From: a bacterium
Lineage (GTDB): Bacteria; JAJVIF01; JAGGVT01
Assembly (NCBI GenBank): GCA_021157815.1
Contig: JAGGVT010000173.1
Location: forward strand, 1-31,399
Direction of reading: 5' to 3'
DNA length: 31,399 bases
Shown in pieces: positions 24,075 to 31,399 of the stretch. Below the pieces are notes generated by a model. It was not told the origin of the DNA. It searched no databases and saw only the letters and a program-made list of their open reading frames with translations. Position 1 is the stretch's first letter. Each line of letters begins with the position of its first letter. Position numbers and translations under genes: made by a program.

Positions 24075-24512
24075 CTGTCTCAGAACTAATTGAAATGTGC
24101 AAATAACCAGTAATTTTGTGCTGCAGGCATCGTGCCTGCATTTTTTGATGTAATTTAAGATTTGAAAAGATGCAGGCAGGATGCCCGCAGCACAAAACGC
24201 AGCACAAAACTGTTATACCAAATCCTGGTTTATATCTAACATTCTTTTTCTTGTCGGAACGCGGACAGCCTTGGGCTTGTTGAAAAAGATTGTTTTATCC
24301 CGAACCGTAGGGGCAGCCCTCTGTGGCTGCCCTGTATTTACAGCAAACCTAAAGGCAGGCACAGAGACCTGCCCCTACATAATTAGGTTTTTCAACAGTC
24401 CCAGCCTTGTCCGCGTTCTGATTAGTTCAGAAGTACATTGTTAAATATCAAAAAGGATTTGGTATTAGATATTCACAGGATATTTACTAGATGTTTATTA
24501 GTTCTGAGACAG
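24075..24512. repeat. Four-level nested inverted-repeat cluster
   Basis: Outer arms CTGTCTCAGAACTAAT (24075-24090) and its exact complement (24497-24512). Inside: arms 24215-24241 and 24439-24465 (23 of 27 pair); then 24257-24287 and 24388-24418 (25 of 31 pair); then GTAGGGGCAG (24307-24316) with its complement at 24369-24378. A GCAGGCAT...ATGCCCGCAGCACA palindrome lies in the left part. The 619-bp gap 24002-24620 contains nothing else recognisable as a gene. Confidence 0.85.
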
Positions 24513-24620
24513 TTTCCAAACAGCGTCCCTACGAAAGAATTGTCCTCCTGGCAAGATAATCTTTTCAACTGCTCAATATTACAACTTGCCTGAAAGCCAC
24601 GTGCCATTTAACATATTGCC

Positions 24621-25769
24621 ATGAATTCCAACTCGAAAAAAATCTACATGAATAACGCCGCGACATCGTGGCCAAAAGCTCCGGGAGTCGCGAAGGCTGT
24701 TTTTGATGAACTGGAGCAGCCATCCGTTCATTCAACGCGGACGACATCCAAAACAAAAGGCATACTGGATGAATGCCGTGAAACGCTTGCTGGCATGCTC
24801 GATGTCGATGATCCAAACTGTATTGTTTTAACCGCAAACGCAACGCAGTCGTTAAATATCGCGATTTATGGATTATGCCGCAATGGGATGAAAAGGGTAA
24901 TCACAACTGTAATGGAACATAGTTCGGTGATTCGCCCGTTGTATCATCGCGCGGAGTCAGGCGGATTTGAGATTTTGATTGTTGGGCTTGATTCGGGAGG
25001 GGCGTTTGATGCAAGCCAGTTTGACAAGTTGCTTGAGAGCAAACCGGATTTAGTCGCGATGTGCCACGCGTCGAATGTAACCGGTAGGATAAACGATATT
25101 GCCCCCTTCTTCAAAAAAGCGAAAGATGCCGGCGCGATTACTCTTCTGGATGCATCCCAGACACTTGGCCATATTCCAGTTCATCCGAAGGAGATGTTCG
25201 CGGACGTTGTCGCTTTTACCGGCCACAAGGGGCTTCTGGGACCTGCTGGGACGGGCGGCTTGTATGTCTCACCTGAAATTGAACTAGCGCGGATTTTTGT
25301 CGGCGGAACCGGAACGTGTACGGAGGACAGGTTTCATCCTGAGGAGATGCCGATACGTCTTGAGGCGGGTACGCCAAACCTGCCCGGATTCGCGGGTTTG
25401 CTAACCTCGCTGAAATGGATGGAAAGTGATATTGAGGATTTCCACGAGACTGAAAAACAAAACGCAAAGCGGATGTGGGATGGCATCGCGGAAATTCCCG
25501 GCGTTCATGTTTTTGATAACAACAAGGTTATCGACAGAATGCCGCTGGTTTCATTTCGTATTGGCGGGGTGACTGTTGAGGATGCTGGGCATATTCTGGA
25601 TTCGGAATATGGAATAATCTGCCGCACGGGAATGCACTGCGCGCCGCTGATTCACAAGGCTATTGGCAGCAGTCCTGAGGGGACGTTGCGCTTGAGTGTG
25701 TCGGGGTTTACTACTGCGGATGAGGTTGAGTACGTGATTGACGCGGTGAGGCGGATTGCGTCGGGGTAG
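24621..25769 (+). CDS. Class V aminotransferase, cysteine desulfurase family
   Basis: A 382-residue PLP enzyme. The PLP lysine is K203 in TGHKGLLGPAG; H100 (MEHSS), D177 and Q180 (DASQ) complete the cofactor pocket. The C-terminal CRTGMHCAP carries the mobile catalytic cysteine C340, as in group II (SufS/CsdA-type) desulfurases that take sulfur from cysteine. The start MNSNSKKIYMNNAATSWPK is normal for the family; no strong Shine-Dalgarno is visible, so the second ATG (24648) is possible. It stands alone, with no suf or isc partner, so substrate and partner are uncertain. Confidence 0.9.
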   Translation: MNSNSKKIYMNNAATSWPKAPGVAKAVFDELEQPSVHSTRTTSKTKGILDECRETLAGMLDVDDPNCIVLTANATQSLNIAIYGLCRNGMKRVITTVMEHSSVIRPLYHRAESGGFEILIVGLDSGGAFDASQFDKLLESKPDLVAMCHASNVTGRINDIAPFFKKAKDAGAITLLDASQTLGHIPVHPKEMFADVVAFTGHKGLLGPAGTGGLYVSPEIELARIFVGGTGTCTEDRFHPEEMPIRLEAGTPNLPGFAGLLTSLKWMESDIEDFHETEKQNAKRMWDGIAEIPGVHVFDNNKVIDRMPLVSFRIGGVTVEDAGHILDSEYGIICRTGMHCAPLIHKAIGSSPEGTLRLSVSGFTTADEVEYVIDAVRRIASG

Positions 25770-25856
25770 GCAGGTTCTTTATTGGTTAACGACTAATTAG
25801 CTGTCAAGATGATAATGTACAGGTAAAAAGTAGCTGTGTCGCACTATTCATCGTCA

Positions 25857-25885
25857 ATAGAAAAGGGGAAAGCCCCCTTTTCTAT
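25857..25885. terminator. Strong hairpin between convergent genes
   Basis: ATAGAAAAGGGG and CCCCTTTTCTAT form a perfect 12-bp stem around AAAGC. A-rich and T-rich stem bases allow terminator function in either direction. It lies between the aminotransferase and the convergent gene ending at 26185, although 88 bp from the first stop. Confidence 0.55.
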
Positions 25886-25960
25886 GCATTGATCCGGCAA
25901 AATTTTGAGATATAAAATCACCTTCATTGATATTATGGGGGTGTTTTTTTATAGAATTTT

Positions 25961-26011
25961 ACCGGTGTCAGACACCTTGATAATGGTATTGTCAAGGAGT
26001 CTGACACCGGT
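25961..26011. repeat. GTGTCAGACACC palindromic repeat 1
   Basis: Arms 25961-25980 and 25992-26011 pair at 19 of 20 positions (ACCGGTGTCAGACACCTTGA type). It belongs to a repeat family with the element at 26101-26144. The 415-bp gap 25770-26184 shows no gene. Confidence 0.85.
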
Positions 26012-26100
26012 ATACCAAGTTAATTTGAAATGCCACATAAAGTAAAGTTAGTCTACCGCCCTATTCATGCCCCACAGTAAAATTGTGCGAATAATATGAA

Positions 26101-26144
26101 GGAGTCAGACACCCTACATTAGGACACTCAAGGTGTCTGACACC
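26101..26144. repeat. GTGTCAGACACC palindromic repeat 2
   Basis: GGAGTCAGACACCC and AGGTGTCTGACACC form an imperfect inverted repeat of the same GTGTCAGACACC family as 25961-26011. Confidence 0.8.
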
Positions 26145-26184
26145 AATTTATTGCCCATTTTGATCCTTCTGATTTTACCGAGAT

Positions 26185-26883
26185 TTATGGCAGCAACGGA
26201 TTCAAATCAAACAACAACGTATTCCCCTTTCTACCGACCTCCTCAATCGCTCCCATCTTCCTCAGGCAGTAGGTCATTTTACGAACAACGTTAATTTTCA
26301 TATCCAATTCATCAGCAATCGTTTTATTCGTAAACGGCTTTTCTATATTTCTTGGAATGAACTGGAGGAAATCATCGCGAGTGGAGAATACAACGCTGTC
26401 CCGGACATCGATTAGCTTTCTGTCGATAATGCTCGCACCGCGGCGTCGCCAGCTGCCTTTGCCATCATCGCACCAGATATCCTCCGATTCAATCATCAGA
26501 ACCTCAAGCGAGAAATTATCCTCGCCAACCAAATCGGGAATTCTGACAAGCTCAGTGAACAAATCGGATAGCTTTCCCTTTTTAGGGGAGCGCCGTCGGC
26601 TGATTTCCTCGCCCTCAGTTGTTATTCGCACTACCCATTTCAGCGCCGATATCGGATAAACAAGGCGCACCTTGTTGCTTTGAACCAGGTTTCGCAGTTT
26701 GTCCCTGATTGATGTGAAATTGCCTGTTTGGATTTCGATTAGGAGGTCGCCGCGGATTATGTCGATAATGTAACTTCCGATATTAACCTCAATGTCATCG
26801 GTTTCAAGGGAATACCAATCCTTGATTTGCGAATGAAGCGAGCGTTCGTTAATCGAACCGATATTGTGATCGGGGTTTGGCAT
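26185..26883 (-). CDS. Nuclease-like protein with C-terminal winged helix
   Basis: A 232-residue protein starting at an ATG at 26883 with no Shine-Dalgarno. Residues ~10-80 show a restriction-nuclease-like pattern: a helix (ERSLHSQIKDWYSL), then IDI (D41), LIEIQTGNF (E50, Q52) and a lysine-containing helix (RDKLRNLV). This is a D...E-x-Q variant of the PD-(D/E)xK core. The middle region has no known motif. The C-terminus (~180-232) is a winged helix (NKTIADELDMKINVVRKMTYCLRKMGAIEEVG). It could be a DNA-binding regulator using a degraded nuclease fold or an active DNA-processing enzyme. Catalysis is unproven. Confidence 0.7.
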   Translation of the reverse strand: MPNPDHNIGSINERSLHSQIKDWYSLETDDIEVNIGSYIIDIIRGDLLIEIQTGNFTSIRDKLRNLVQSNKVRLVYPISALKWVVRITTEGEEISRRRSPKKGKLSDLFTELVRIPDLVGEDNFSLEVLMIESEDIWCDDGKGSWRRRGASIIDRKLIDVRDSVVFSTRDDFLQFIPRNIEKPFTNKTIADELDMKINVVRKMTYCLRKMGAIEEVGRKGNTLLFDLNPLLP

Positions 26884-26889
26884 GGATAT

Positions 26890-26895
26890 ATTGTA
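26890..26895 (-). promoter_or_regulatory. -10 box placed for a leaderless transcript
   Basis: TACAAT on the minus strand lies exactly 6 nt before the ATG at 26883, so transcription would start at or beside the start codon. The -35 region is weak. Confidence 0.45.
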
Positions 26896-26988
26896 GCAAA
26901 GAAAAGCGGGCAAAGAGAGAAGTGGGAAAAGAGTCAGTCGTTGATATCTCCGAAATATTGGTTTTTCATTTTCCTTATTACAGCGCTT

Positions 26989-28089
26989 TTATTTTGCATT
27001 AAGCTCTTCCAGATATTCCTTCATTGTCTGGAGTTTGTAAACGCGCGTTTCATCCCTTTCTGAAATCAGAACAAGCCTGCCCTGGCGTGAGGCGTTGACA
27101 AACTGATTTTTCTTTACGGGGATTTTGCATACAACGGAAATGCTCCCCTCCCAGTCAAGCAGAGTGATTTTCAGAAAATCATCATCCTTGTCGCTGTTGA
27201 GAATTCCAAGGATAAGCCTCTCGTCATCGTTGAACCCCATCGGAACAAGTTTTTTCGCGCCCTCGAATGACTGTCCCCATTTGATTGTGCCTTCGGAGTC
27301 GAACGCGGTTACATAATCCGCGCCCACACTGAAAAAACCATCCTGTACTGAATAAACATGGTTAACGCCGTAACCGAGTTTGGTCTCCCAGACAATTTCG
27401 CCATCATTTGTGATTTCAATAAGCTTGCCCTGTTTGCCAATCGAATCGCGGATTCCAAAAACCAGGTTTCCGTTGATTAGAATTTCAGGATTACATGGGG
27501 CAAAGCCGCCGACCTCAAGCCGCCATAGTTCATTGCTTTCCGAGTCGCATTTAATCAGCGTTCCGGCTCTGTCGCTGATAATTATTTCATTCCCAATTGT
27601 GAAAATATTCATTACAGGTTGCTGCAGCATTAACATCCATTCGATATCGCCATCGCTTTTGAAACAGGTGATTGCGTTGTCGCCGCCTGATGCGTAATTG
27701 AGTCCCGCATTGGATTTGGCGATTACGTTGCGTCCCGGTTCGACAATCCCCATCAGATTGGATTCGATGGACCCGCTACGTGAAATCCGATAGAAATTGC
27801 CGTACTCATCGAGGACAAGAGCGCCTCCGCCATCGGGGATGATAGCAACAGTTTTATACATGAATGTCCGTTCCCAAATTACGCTTCCTGTATTGCTGAT
27901 GGATGCTATCTTATAGGGGAATCTGGAATCGCTTTTCAACGCTGCCAGCCACCCGTTGCCGGTGTTGGAGATTTCAATTCCCGGCTGTGCTGAGATATCC
28001 AGGCTGAATTCAGGTCGGAATTTCATCCCGGACTGAAGGGAAAGTGTAAGTATGATGAACGTAACAATGATGCCGGAATACAGTTTCAT
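26989..28089 (-). CDS. Exported PQQ-like beta-propeller protein
   Basis: A 366-residue protein with an N-terminal signal region (MKLYSGIIVTFIILTLSLQSG) and repeated blades of the PQQ-like type, such as ISNTGSVIWERTF, KSDGDIEWMLML, SESNELWRLEVGGFAP and TNDGEIVWETKLG. Each has the W-docking position of that family. No lipobox cysteine is seen. GAGG lies ~8 nt before the ATG. Family members act as assembly or sensor propellers outside the cytoplasm; no quinone-binding or dehydrogenase motif is seen, so enzymatic activity is unlikely. Confidence 0.8.
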   Translation of the reverse strand: MKLYSGIIVTFIILTLSLQSGMKFRPEFSLDISAQPGIEISNTGNGWLAALKSDSRFPYKIASISNTGSVIWERTFMYKTVAIIPDGGGALVLDEYGNFYRISRSGSIESNLMGIVEPGRNVIAKSNAGLNYASGGDNAITCFKSDGDIEWMLMLQQPVMNIFTIGNEIIISDRAGTLIKCDSESNELWRLEVGGFAPCNPEILINGNLVFGIRDSIGKQGKLIEITNDGEIVWETKLGYGVNHVYSVQDGFFSVGADYVTAFDSEGTIKWGQSFEGAKKLVPMGFNDDERLILGILNSDKDDDFLKITLLDWEGSISVVCKIPVKKNQFVNASRQGRLVLISERDETRVYKLQTMKEYLEELNAK

Positions 28090-28122
28090 TTTAAAACCTC
28101 ACATGTTTCTTTTACTTGAATA

Positions 28123-28128
28123 ATTATA
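28123..28128 (-). promoter_or_regulatory. TATAAT -10 box before propeller gene
   Basis: A perfect TATAAT on the minus strand, about 33 nt before the ATG at 28089. The -35 element is poor. Confidence 0.4.
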
Positions 28129-28157
28129 CACTCTTTGGCGTTTTTAGGTTCATCGAA

Positions 28158-28288
28158 TTAATTCGTACCCGGTACACATTAAATGTACCACTTTGAGAAT
28201 AACGGATTAGTTTCGTATGGCTGATTATTGTTGATAAAACAAAATATGCCATTTCGACAAAAATTAATGTGTACCCGGTACGAATTAA
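28158..28288. repeat. 25-bp inverted repeat element in divergent promoter gap
   Basis: Arms 28158-28182 and 28264-28288 (core TTCGTACCCGGTACAC) are reverse complements apart from one base. They enclose ~80 bp without a gene and end exactly where the hisC -35 begins. Each arm's GTACCCGGTAC is nearly palindromic. Confidence 0.8.
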
Positions 28289-28318
28289 ATGACAAATTAT
28301 GTGTGAATCTGTTAATAT
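28289..28318 (+). promoter_or_regulatory. Candidate hisC promoter
   Basis: ATGACA (28289-28294) and TAATAT (28313-28318) are 18 nt apart, with a leader of ~33 nt to the ATG. It directly abuts the inverted-repeat element. Confidence 0.5.
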
Positions 28319-28357
28319 TGCAGCCTTGAGAATCACTTATTTACCTGAAGGTGGTTT

Positions 28358-29467
28358 ATGCGTAACCTGGAAGATCTTATCCTACCGCATATAATGGATA
28401 TCGCGGAGTATGTCCCCGGCAAGCCTGTGAAAGAGGTTCAGCGCGAGCTTGGACTTGATATTGAATTTCACAAACTGGCATCGAATGAAAATACAATCGG
28501 AGTCAGCCCGAAAGCGCTTGAGGCTATCAAGGCTGAACTTGAAAACCTGTTTTGGTATCCCGAACATTCCTGTTATTACGCCAAACAGGCACTGAGCGAG
28601 AAACTCGGATTCCCTCCCAATCAAATCAGCATGGGCAACGGTGCGGTGGAGATAATCGCCGACCTTGGGCATGTTCTGCTTGGTCCCGGCGATGAATCAA
28701 TTATGGCATCGCCATCGTTCATGTGGTATCGAATCGCGGCGGAAATTACAAATTCAAAGCTAATATCAATCGAGCATCCCGATTTCATTCACGACCTTCC
28801 CAAAATGGCTGAGGCTGTGAATGAGAATACGAAAATAGTCTGGATATGCAATCCCAATAACCCAACCGGGACAATGCTGACAGCGGATGAGGTTGATGAT
28901 TTCATGAAAATTGTCGATGACCGCTGCCTTGTCGTTTTCGATGAGGCATACAACCAGTATGTCGAAAGGGATGATTATCCCGATACGCTTAATTATGTGC
29001 GCGAGAGGCGTAATGTGATGGTTCTCAGGACTTTCGCAAAAATACTCGGGCTTGCCGGACTTAGAATCGGTTACGGAATCGGGCCGAAATTACTGGTAAG
29101 CGCGCTGGAGAAAGTCCGTCCGACATTCAGTGTTAATTCACTCGCGCAGGTCGCTATTGTCGCGGGATTGAAGGATGATGAGTTTATCAGGAAAACAATC
29201 GAAAGAACATGGAAAGAGAAAAGATATTACTATTCGGAATGCGATAGGCTTGGCATGAAATACCTGCCGACTGAAGCGAATTTTATTCTGATAAATACCG
29301 GCATCGATTCCAAAAAGGTTTTTGATAACCTGAAGATGAAAGGGATTTTGGTACGTCCGGGTTGGATATTCAACGCGCCTGCATGGGTTCGAGTAACAAT
29401 ATCCTCACACGATGAAAACGAAAAATTCTTCGCTGCGATAGAGGAAGCTCTCAAGGAATTGAGATAA
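28358..29467 (+). CDS. hisC: Histidinol-phosphate aminotransferase
   Basis: A 369-residue PLP enzyme of histidine biosynthesis (imidazole-acetol phosphate to histidinol phosphate). The PLP lysine is K228 in RTFAKILGLAGLRIGY. Other family marks are ASNENTIGVSPKA (~42), GNGAVEII (~93), CNPNNPTG (~164) and VVFDEAYNQY (~193). GAAGGTGG lies ~6 nt before the ATG. It stands alone rather than in a his operon. Closely related aminotransferases act on phenylalanine or tyrosine precursors, so the exact substrate could differ. Confidence 0.9.
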   Translation: MRNLEDLILPHIMDIAEYVPGKPVKEVQRELGLDIEFHKLASNENTIGVSPKALEAIKAELENLFWYPEHSCYYAKQALSEKLGFPPNQISMGNGAVEIIADLGHVLLGPGDESIMASPSFMWYRIAAEITNSKLISIEHPDFIHDLPKMAEAVNENTKIVWICNPNNPTGTMLTADEVDDFMKIVDDRCLVVFDEAYNQYVERDDYPDTLNYVRERRNVMVLRTFAKILGLAGLRIGYGIGPKLLVSALEKVRPTFSVNSLAQVAIVAGLKDDEFIRKTIERTWKEKRYYYSECDRLGMKYLPTEANFILINTGIDSKKVFDNLKMKGILVRPGWIFNAPAWVRVTISSHDENEKFFAAIEEALKELR

Positions 29468-29475
29468 TGCGGACA

Positions 29476-29514
29476 AAATGGCAACAAGAAGACTTATGCC
29501 TCTTGTTGCCATTT
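29476..29514. terminator. Hairpin terminator after hisC
   Basis: AAATGGCAACAAGA and TCTTGTTGCCATTT form a perfect 14-bp stem with an 11-nt loop, 9 bp after the hisC stop. The gene on the other strand ends at 29539, so it can serve both. Confidence 0.8.
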
Positions 29515-29538
29515 AATTATCATTTTCCAGGATATTAT

Positions 29539-30720
29539 CTAATGAGTTCCCCATAGTTCTTCATGGAACCGTGTCTTGGGAGTTCTTCTGACTGATAACG
29601 CTCTGAGCTTGTTATTTTCATCAAGATAATATATCGAAAATACAGCTATAGAACTTTTTTCATCCTCGAAAACAGCGTATGAATAATTGCCTGCATATTC
29701 ATAAATGTCATGTCCTTTTTCAATCATTGAAATAGGAACAGGCGGTGTGGGATTTTTCATATCAGGTGTTGGCCCGTACACACAATCAGGGAATCCAACC
29801 TGATTCATCGAAGCGCCTGTGTATGGATTAATCCATGCGTTCGGGTTTTTCCGTCCGAACAGATTGATATAGCCATCAAATGTATCGGGGACATTCTCAA
29901 ACAGCTGTGCATATGCGGTCATGAATTTGCGAACCTGGAAATGAAGCCAGTAGATTTTAGTATATTCAATTGGATGAAACGAACCGTAAAATTGCTCTCG
30001 AATGCGACTCCAGTCAGATGATATCTGATCAAATTTACCATCATTGTATTTATAAAACTCAAATACTGTTCTGCCATCAGTTAGACCATTGTCATTCATA
30101 CTACAGAATATTGGATAAAACAAGACATCATGATTATCTTTGTCGGGTTCATAACCTACGTCACTTATACCCGAATGAAAAAGTAAAATGAAACCTTGCC
30201 TGTTACACGCAATAAGCAAATCACCGGGAGAATATTCAAGACTTGTTTTAATATCTTCATCAGTGTATGGATTTCGAGGTATAATCGCCAAAGCGCCTTG
30301 TTCAATCCAGGAGTTATAGTTACTGGTTGGTGAATCCAAATATGCCGGTTTGTTATATAATATTTCGCAGAGGAGCGGGAACAGGATCGAGCGCGTTATA
30401 TCATCCTGAATATCATAACCAGGGGGTGGTGATGAGGTTTGTTTTCGGTTCTTGTATTCATTATTCCAGCGTTCCACTGCAAAATCTTTGTCGAAGGTTT
30501 TTCCAAGAAAACTGAACAACTCATCTTGACCAAGCGCGTTAAGAATGTTTATTTCATCCTCTGTGAATTCCACCTGTGATGGAGCTTGCTGAGTTGTTTT
30601 TGGTTTTTCACTCTCTGGCTTGGCAGATGGTATGTTGCTGTTCGATTTGCTGCTGCATCCTGTTGAGATAAATAACACACTAATGATAAGGGTTGTTATC
30701 AAAATATATGGTGTTTTCAT
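29539..30720 (-). CDS. Lipoprotein of unknown function
   Basis: A 393-residue protein. The ATG at 30720 (AAGGAGAG ~7 nt upstream) gives a clean lipoprotein signal: KTPYILITTLIISVLFISTGC followed by SSKSN. A Ser/Pro/Lys-rich linker (~25-50) precedes a globular region. An earlier in-frame start at 30747 would overlap the gene ahead and lacks that fit. Middle and C-terminal segments such as FMTAYAQLFENVPDTFDGYINLFGR are not recognised. It forms an operon with the preceding gene (11-bp gap). Confidence 0.8.
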   Translation of the reverse strand: MKTPYILITTLIISVLFISTGCSSKSNSNIPSAKPESEKPKTTQQAPSQVEFTEDEINILNALGQDELFSFLGKTFDKDFAVERWNNEYKNRKQTSSPPPGYDIQDDITRSILFPLLCEILYNKPAYLDSPTSNYNSWIEQGALAIIPRNPYTDEDIKTSLEYSPGDLLIACNRQGFILLFHSGISDVGYEPDKDNHDVLFYPIFCSMNDNGLTDGRTVFEFYKYNDGKFDQISSDWSRIREQFYGSFHPIEYTKIYWLHFQVRKFMTAYAQLFENVPDTFDGYINLFGRKNPNAWINPYTGASMNQVGFPDCVYGPTPDMKNPTPPVPISMIEKGHDIYEYAGNYSYAVFEDEKSSIAVFSIYYLDENNKLRALSVRRTPKTRFHEELWGTH

Positions 30721-30731
30721 TTTTTCTCTCC

Positions 30732-31382
30732 TTAATCTGGTGGGCAATTGCCGTTATATGCACCAAATGGATCTTTTACCGCGTAATATTCCACACCTAG
30801 CGAATGTGGCGGATTTCCTTCTTGAGGCGGCAATTCGATGTATGGATAATTAGGATTGGGGGCTCCAATGTCTTCATTCAAGTATTCATACCATCCCGCT
30901 TCGAGATGAAAAATAGTGATAGGTTCGGCTAATACATCAAAAGTATCAGAAAACGGATAACAAATCCTTGCTATTTTGTTCTTGCGATTCTTGCAAATAT
31001 CATTCACTTCAAAATATGAGTTATTATTTGTATCACATTGATGATTATGGTAAATATGGAAATGCTTCTCCGATTCAGGATTTTCACATCCCTGTGTTAT
31101 TGGTGAATTTTCAGTTGTGTTTTGCCAAACAAATTGGTATTCAATAATATAACGCGATTTACCTCCTGGTATCCAGCCGGGCAGATGAGGCACTTCAATA
31201 TCAAAAAACCATTCACTTGTCTTATGTTTCTCGGATGAATAAGCTACCCCATGCCAATTTCTCCATGTAAAGTCCTCTTCTGGGTCTTCCTCATAACAGT
31301 AGTTATCCTGGCTGTAATCAACATGCTCGGGTGCCATTGCGGGAGATGCGAGGAGAATTAGAAACAAAGGAATCAGTAACAT
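30732..31382 (-). CDS. Exported protein of unknown function, 5' end possibly outside window
   Basis: A frame of 216 residues from the ATG at 31382. It begins with a signal peptide (LLIPLFLILLASPAMA, AxA cleavage). The frame stays open to the right edge (…SKYY before this methionine), so the real start, with the expected positive residues, may lie beyond the window. The mature protein is rich in aromatics and acidic residues with six cysteines, suggesting a disulfide-stabilised exported domain. No family recognised. It is followed 11 bp later by the lipoprotein gene, in the same direction. Confidence 0.7.
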   Translation of the reverse strand: MLLIPLFLILLASPAMAPEHVDYSQDNYCYEEDPEEDFTWRNWHGVAYSSEKHKTSEWFFDIEVPHLPGWIPGGKSRYIIEYQFVWQNTTENSPITQGCENPESEKHFHIYHNHQCDTNNNSYFEVNDICKNRKNKIARICYPFSDTFDVLAEPITIFHLEAGWYEYLNEDIGAPNPNYPYIELPPQEGNPPHSLGVEYYAVKDPFGAYNGNCPPD

Positions 31383-31399
31383 ATAGTACTTTGAAAAAA

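Noticed and set aside
24181-24444. 87-aa plus-strand open frame
   Set aside because: It lies wholly inside the nested inverted repeats and has no coding signature.
28124-28336. 70-aa minus-strand open frame
   Set aside because: It spans the inverted repeat and the hisC promoter; the gap is better explained as regulatory and repeat DNA.

Overview
The window looks like a chromosomal segment of an uncultivated, probably diderm bacterium. It has several lipoproteins with lipobox signal peptides, moderate GC, mostly AAGGAG-type ribosome binding sites, and intergenic regions full of small palindromic repeats. I cannot name the phylum from sequence alone. No rRNA, tRNA, CRISPR array or transposase gene was seen.

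Left flank (1-4463, minus strand): two tandem paralogous lipoproteins with a shared N-terminal domain and LVIVD-type beta-propeller repeats. The complete one has 14 repeats of about 42 residues; the other runs off the left edge.

Centre (4464-20296): a compact ~15 kb virion-like gene cluster. A minus-strand XRE/S24 (CI/LexA-like) repressor faces a plus-strand operon: zinc-ribbon protein, small terminase, large terminase, portal, HK97 prohead protease, major capsid, head-tail connector, head closure, tail completion, tail tube, a very short protein in the tape-measure position, a 159-aa tail protein, a baseplate hub carrying a discoidin-like insertion, a fibre-like protein, a 455-aa beta-rich protein, and two small holin-like or helical proteins, closed by a hairpin terminator. 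No integrase, replication gene, endolysin or normal-length tape measure was found. The order matches a siphovirus or gene-transfer-agent (GTA) head-tail block. A resident, domesticated particle (GTA-like or a killer/transfer particle) under an autocleavable repressor is the most interesting reading; a decayed prophage is the main alternative.

The spacers of this operon hold three arrays of an 8-bp unit (GTTAG plus three variable bases) that start at the stop codons of portal, protease and capsid. They also hold hairpin repeats, one of which has a homologous copy in the host flank at 24 kb, which suggests long residence.

Right flank (20297-31399): a TPR-like probable lipoprotein with a fused formiminotransferase-cyclodeaminase (ftcD); a four-helix membrane protein with a pseudopilin-like C-terminus; a class V aminotransferase (cysteine desulfurase family); an E-x-Q nuclease-like protein with a winged-helix tail, apparently leaderless; a PQQ-like beta-propeller secreted protein; histidinol-phosphate aminotransferase (hisC); and a two-gene operon of uncharacterised exported proteins. 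The gaps carry palindromic elements, including a four-level nest of inverted repeats at 24.1-24.5 kb.
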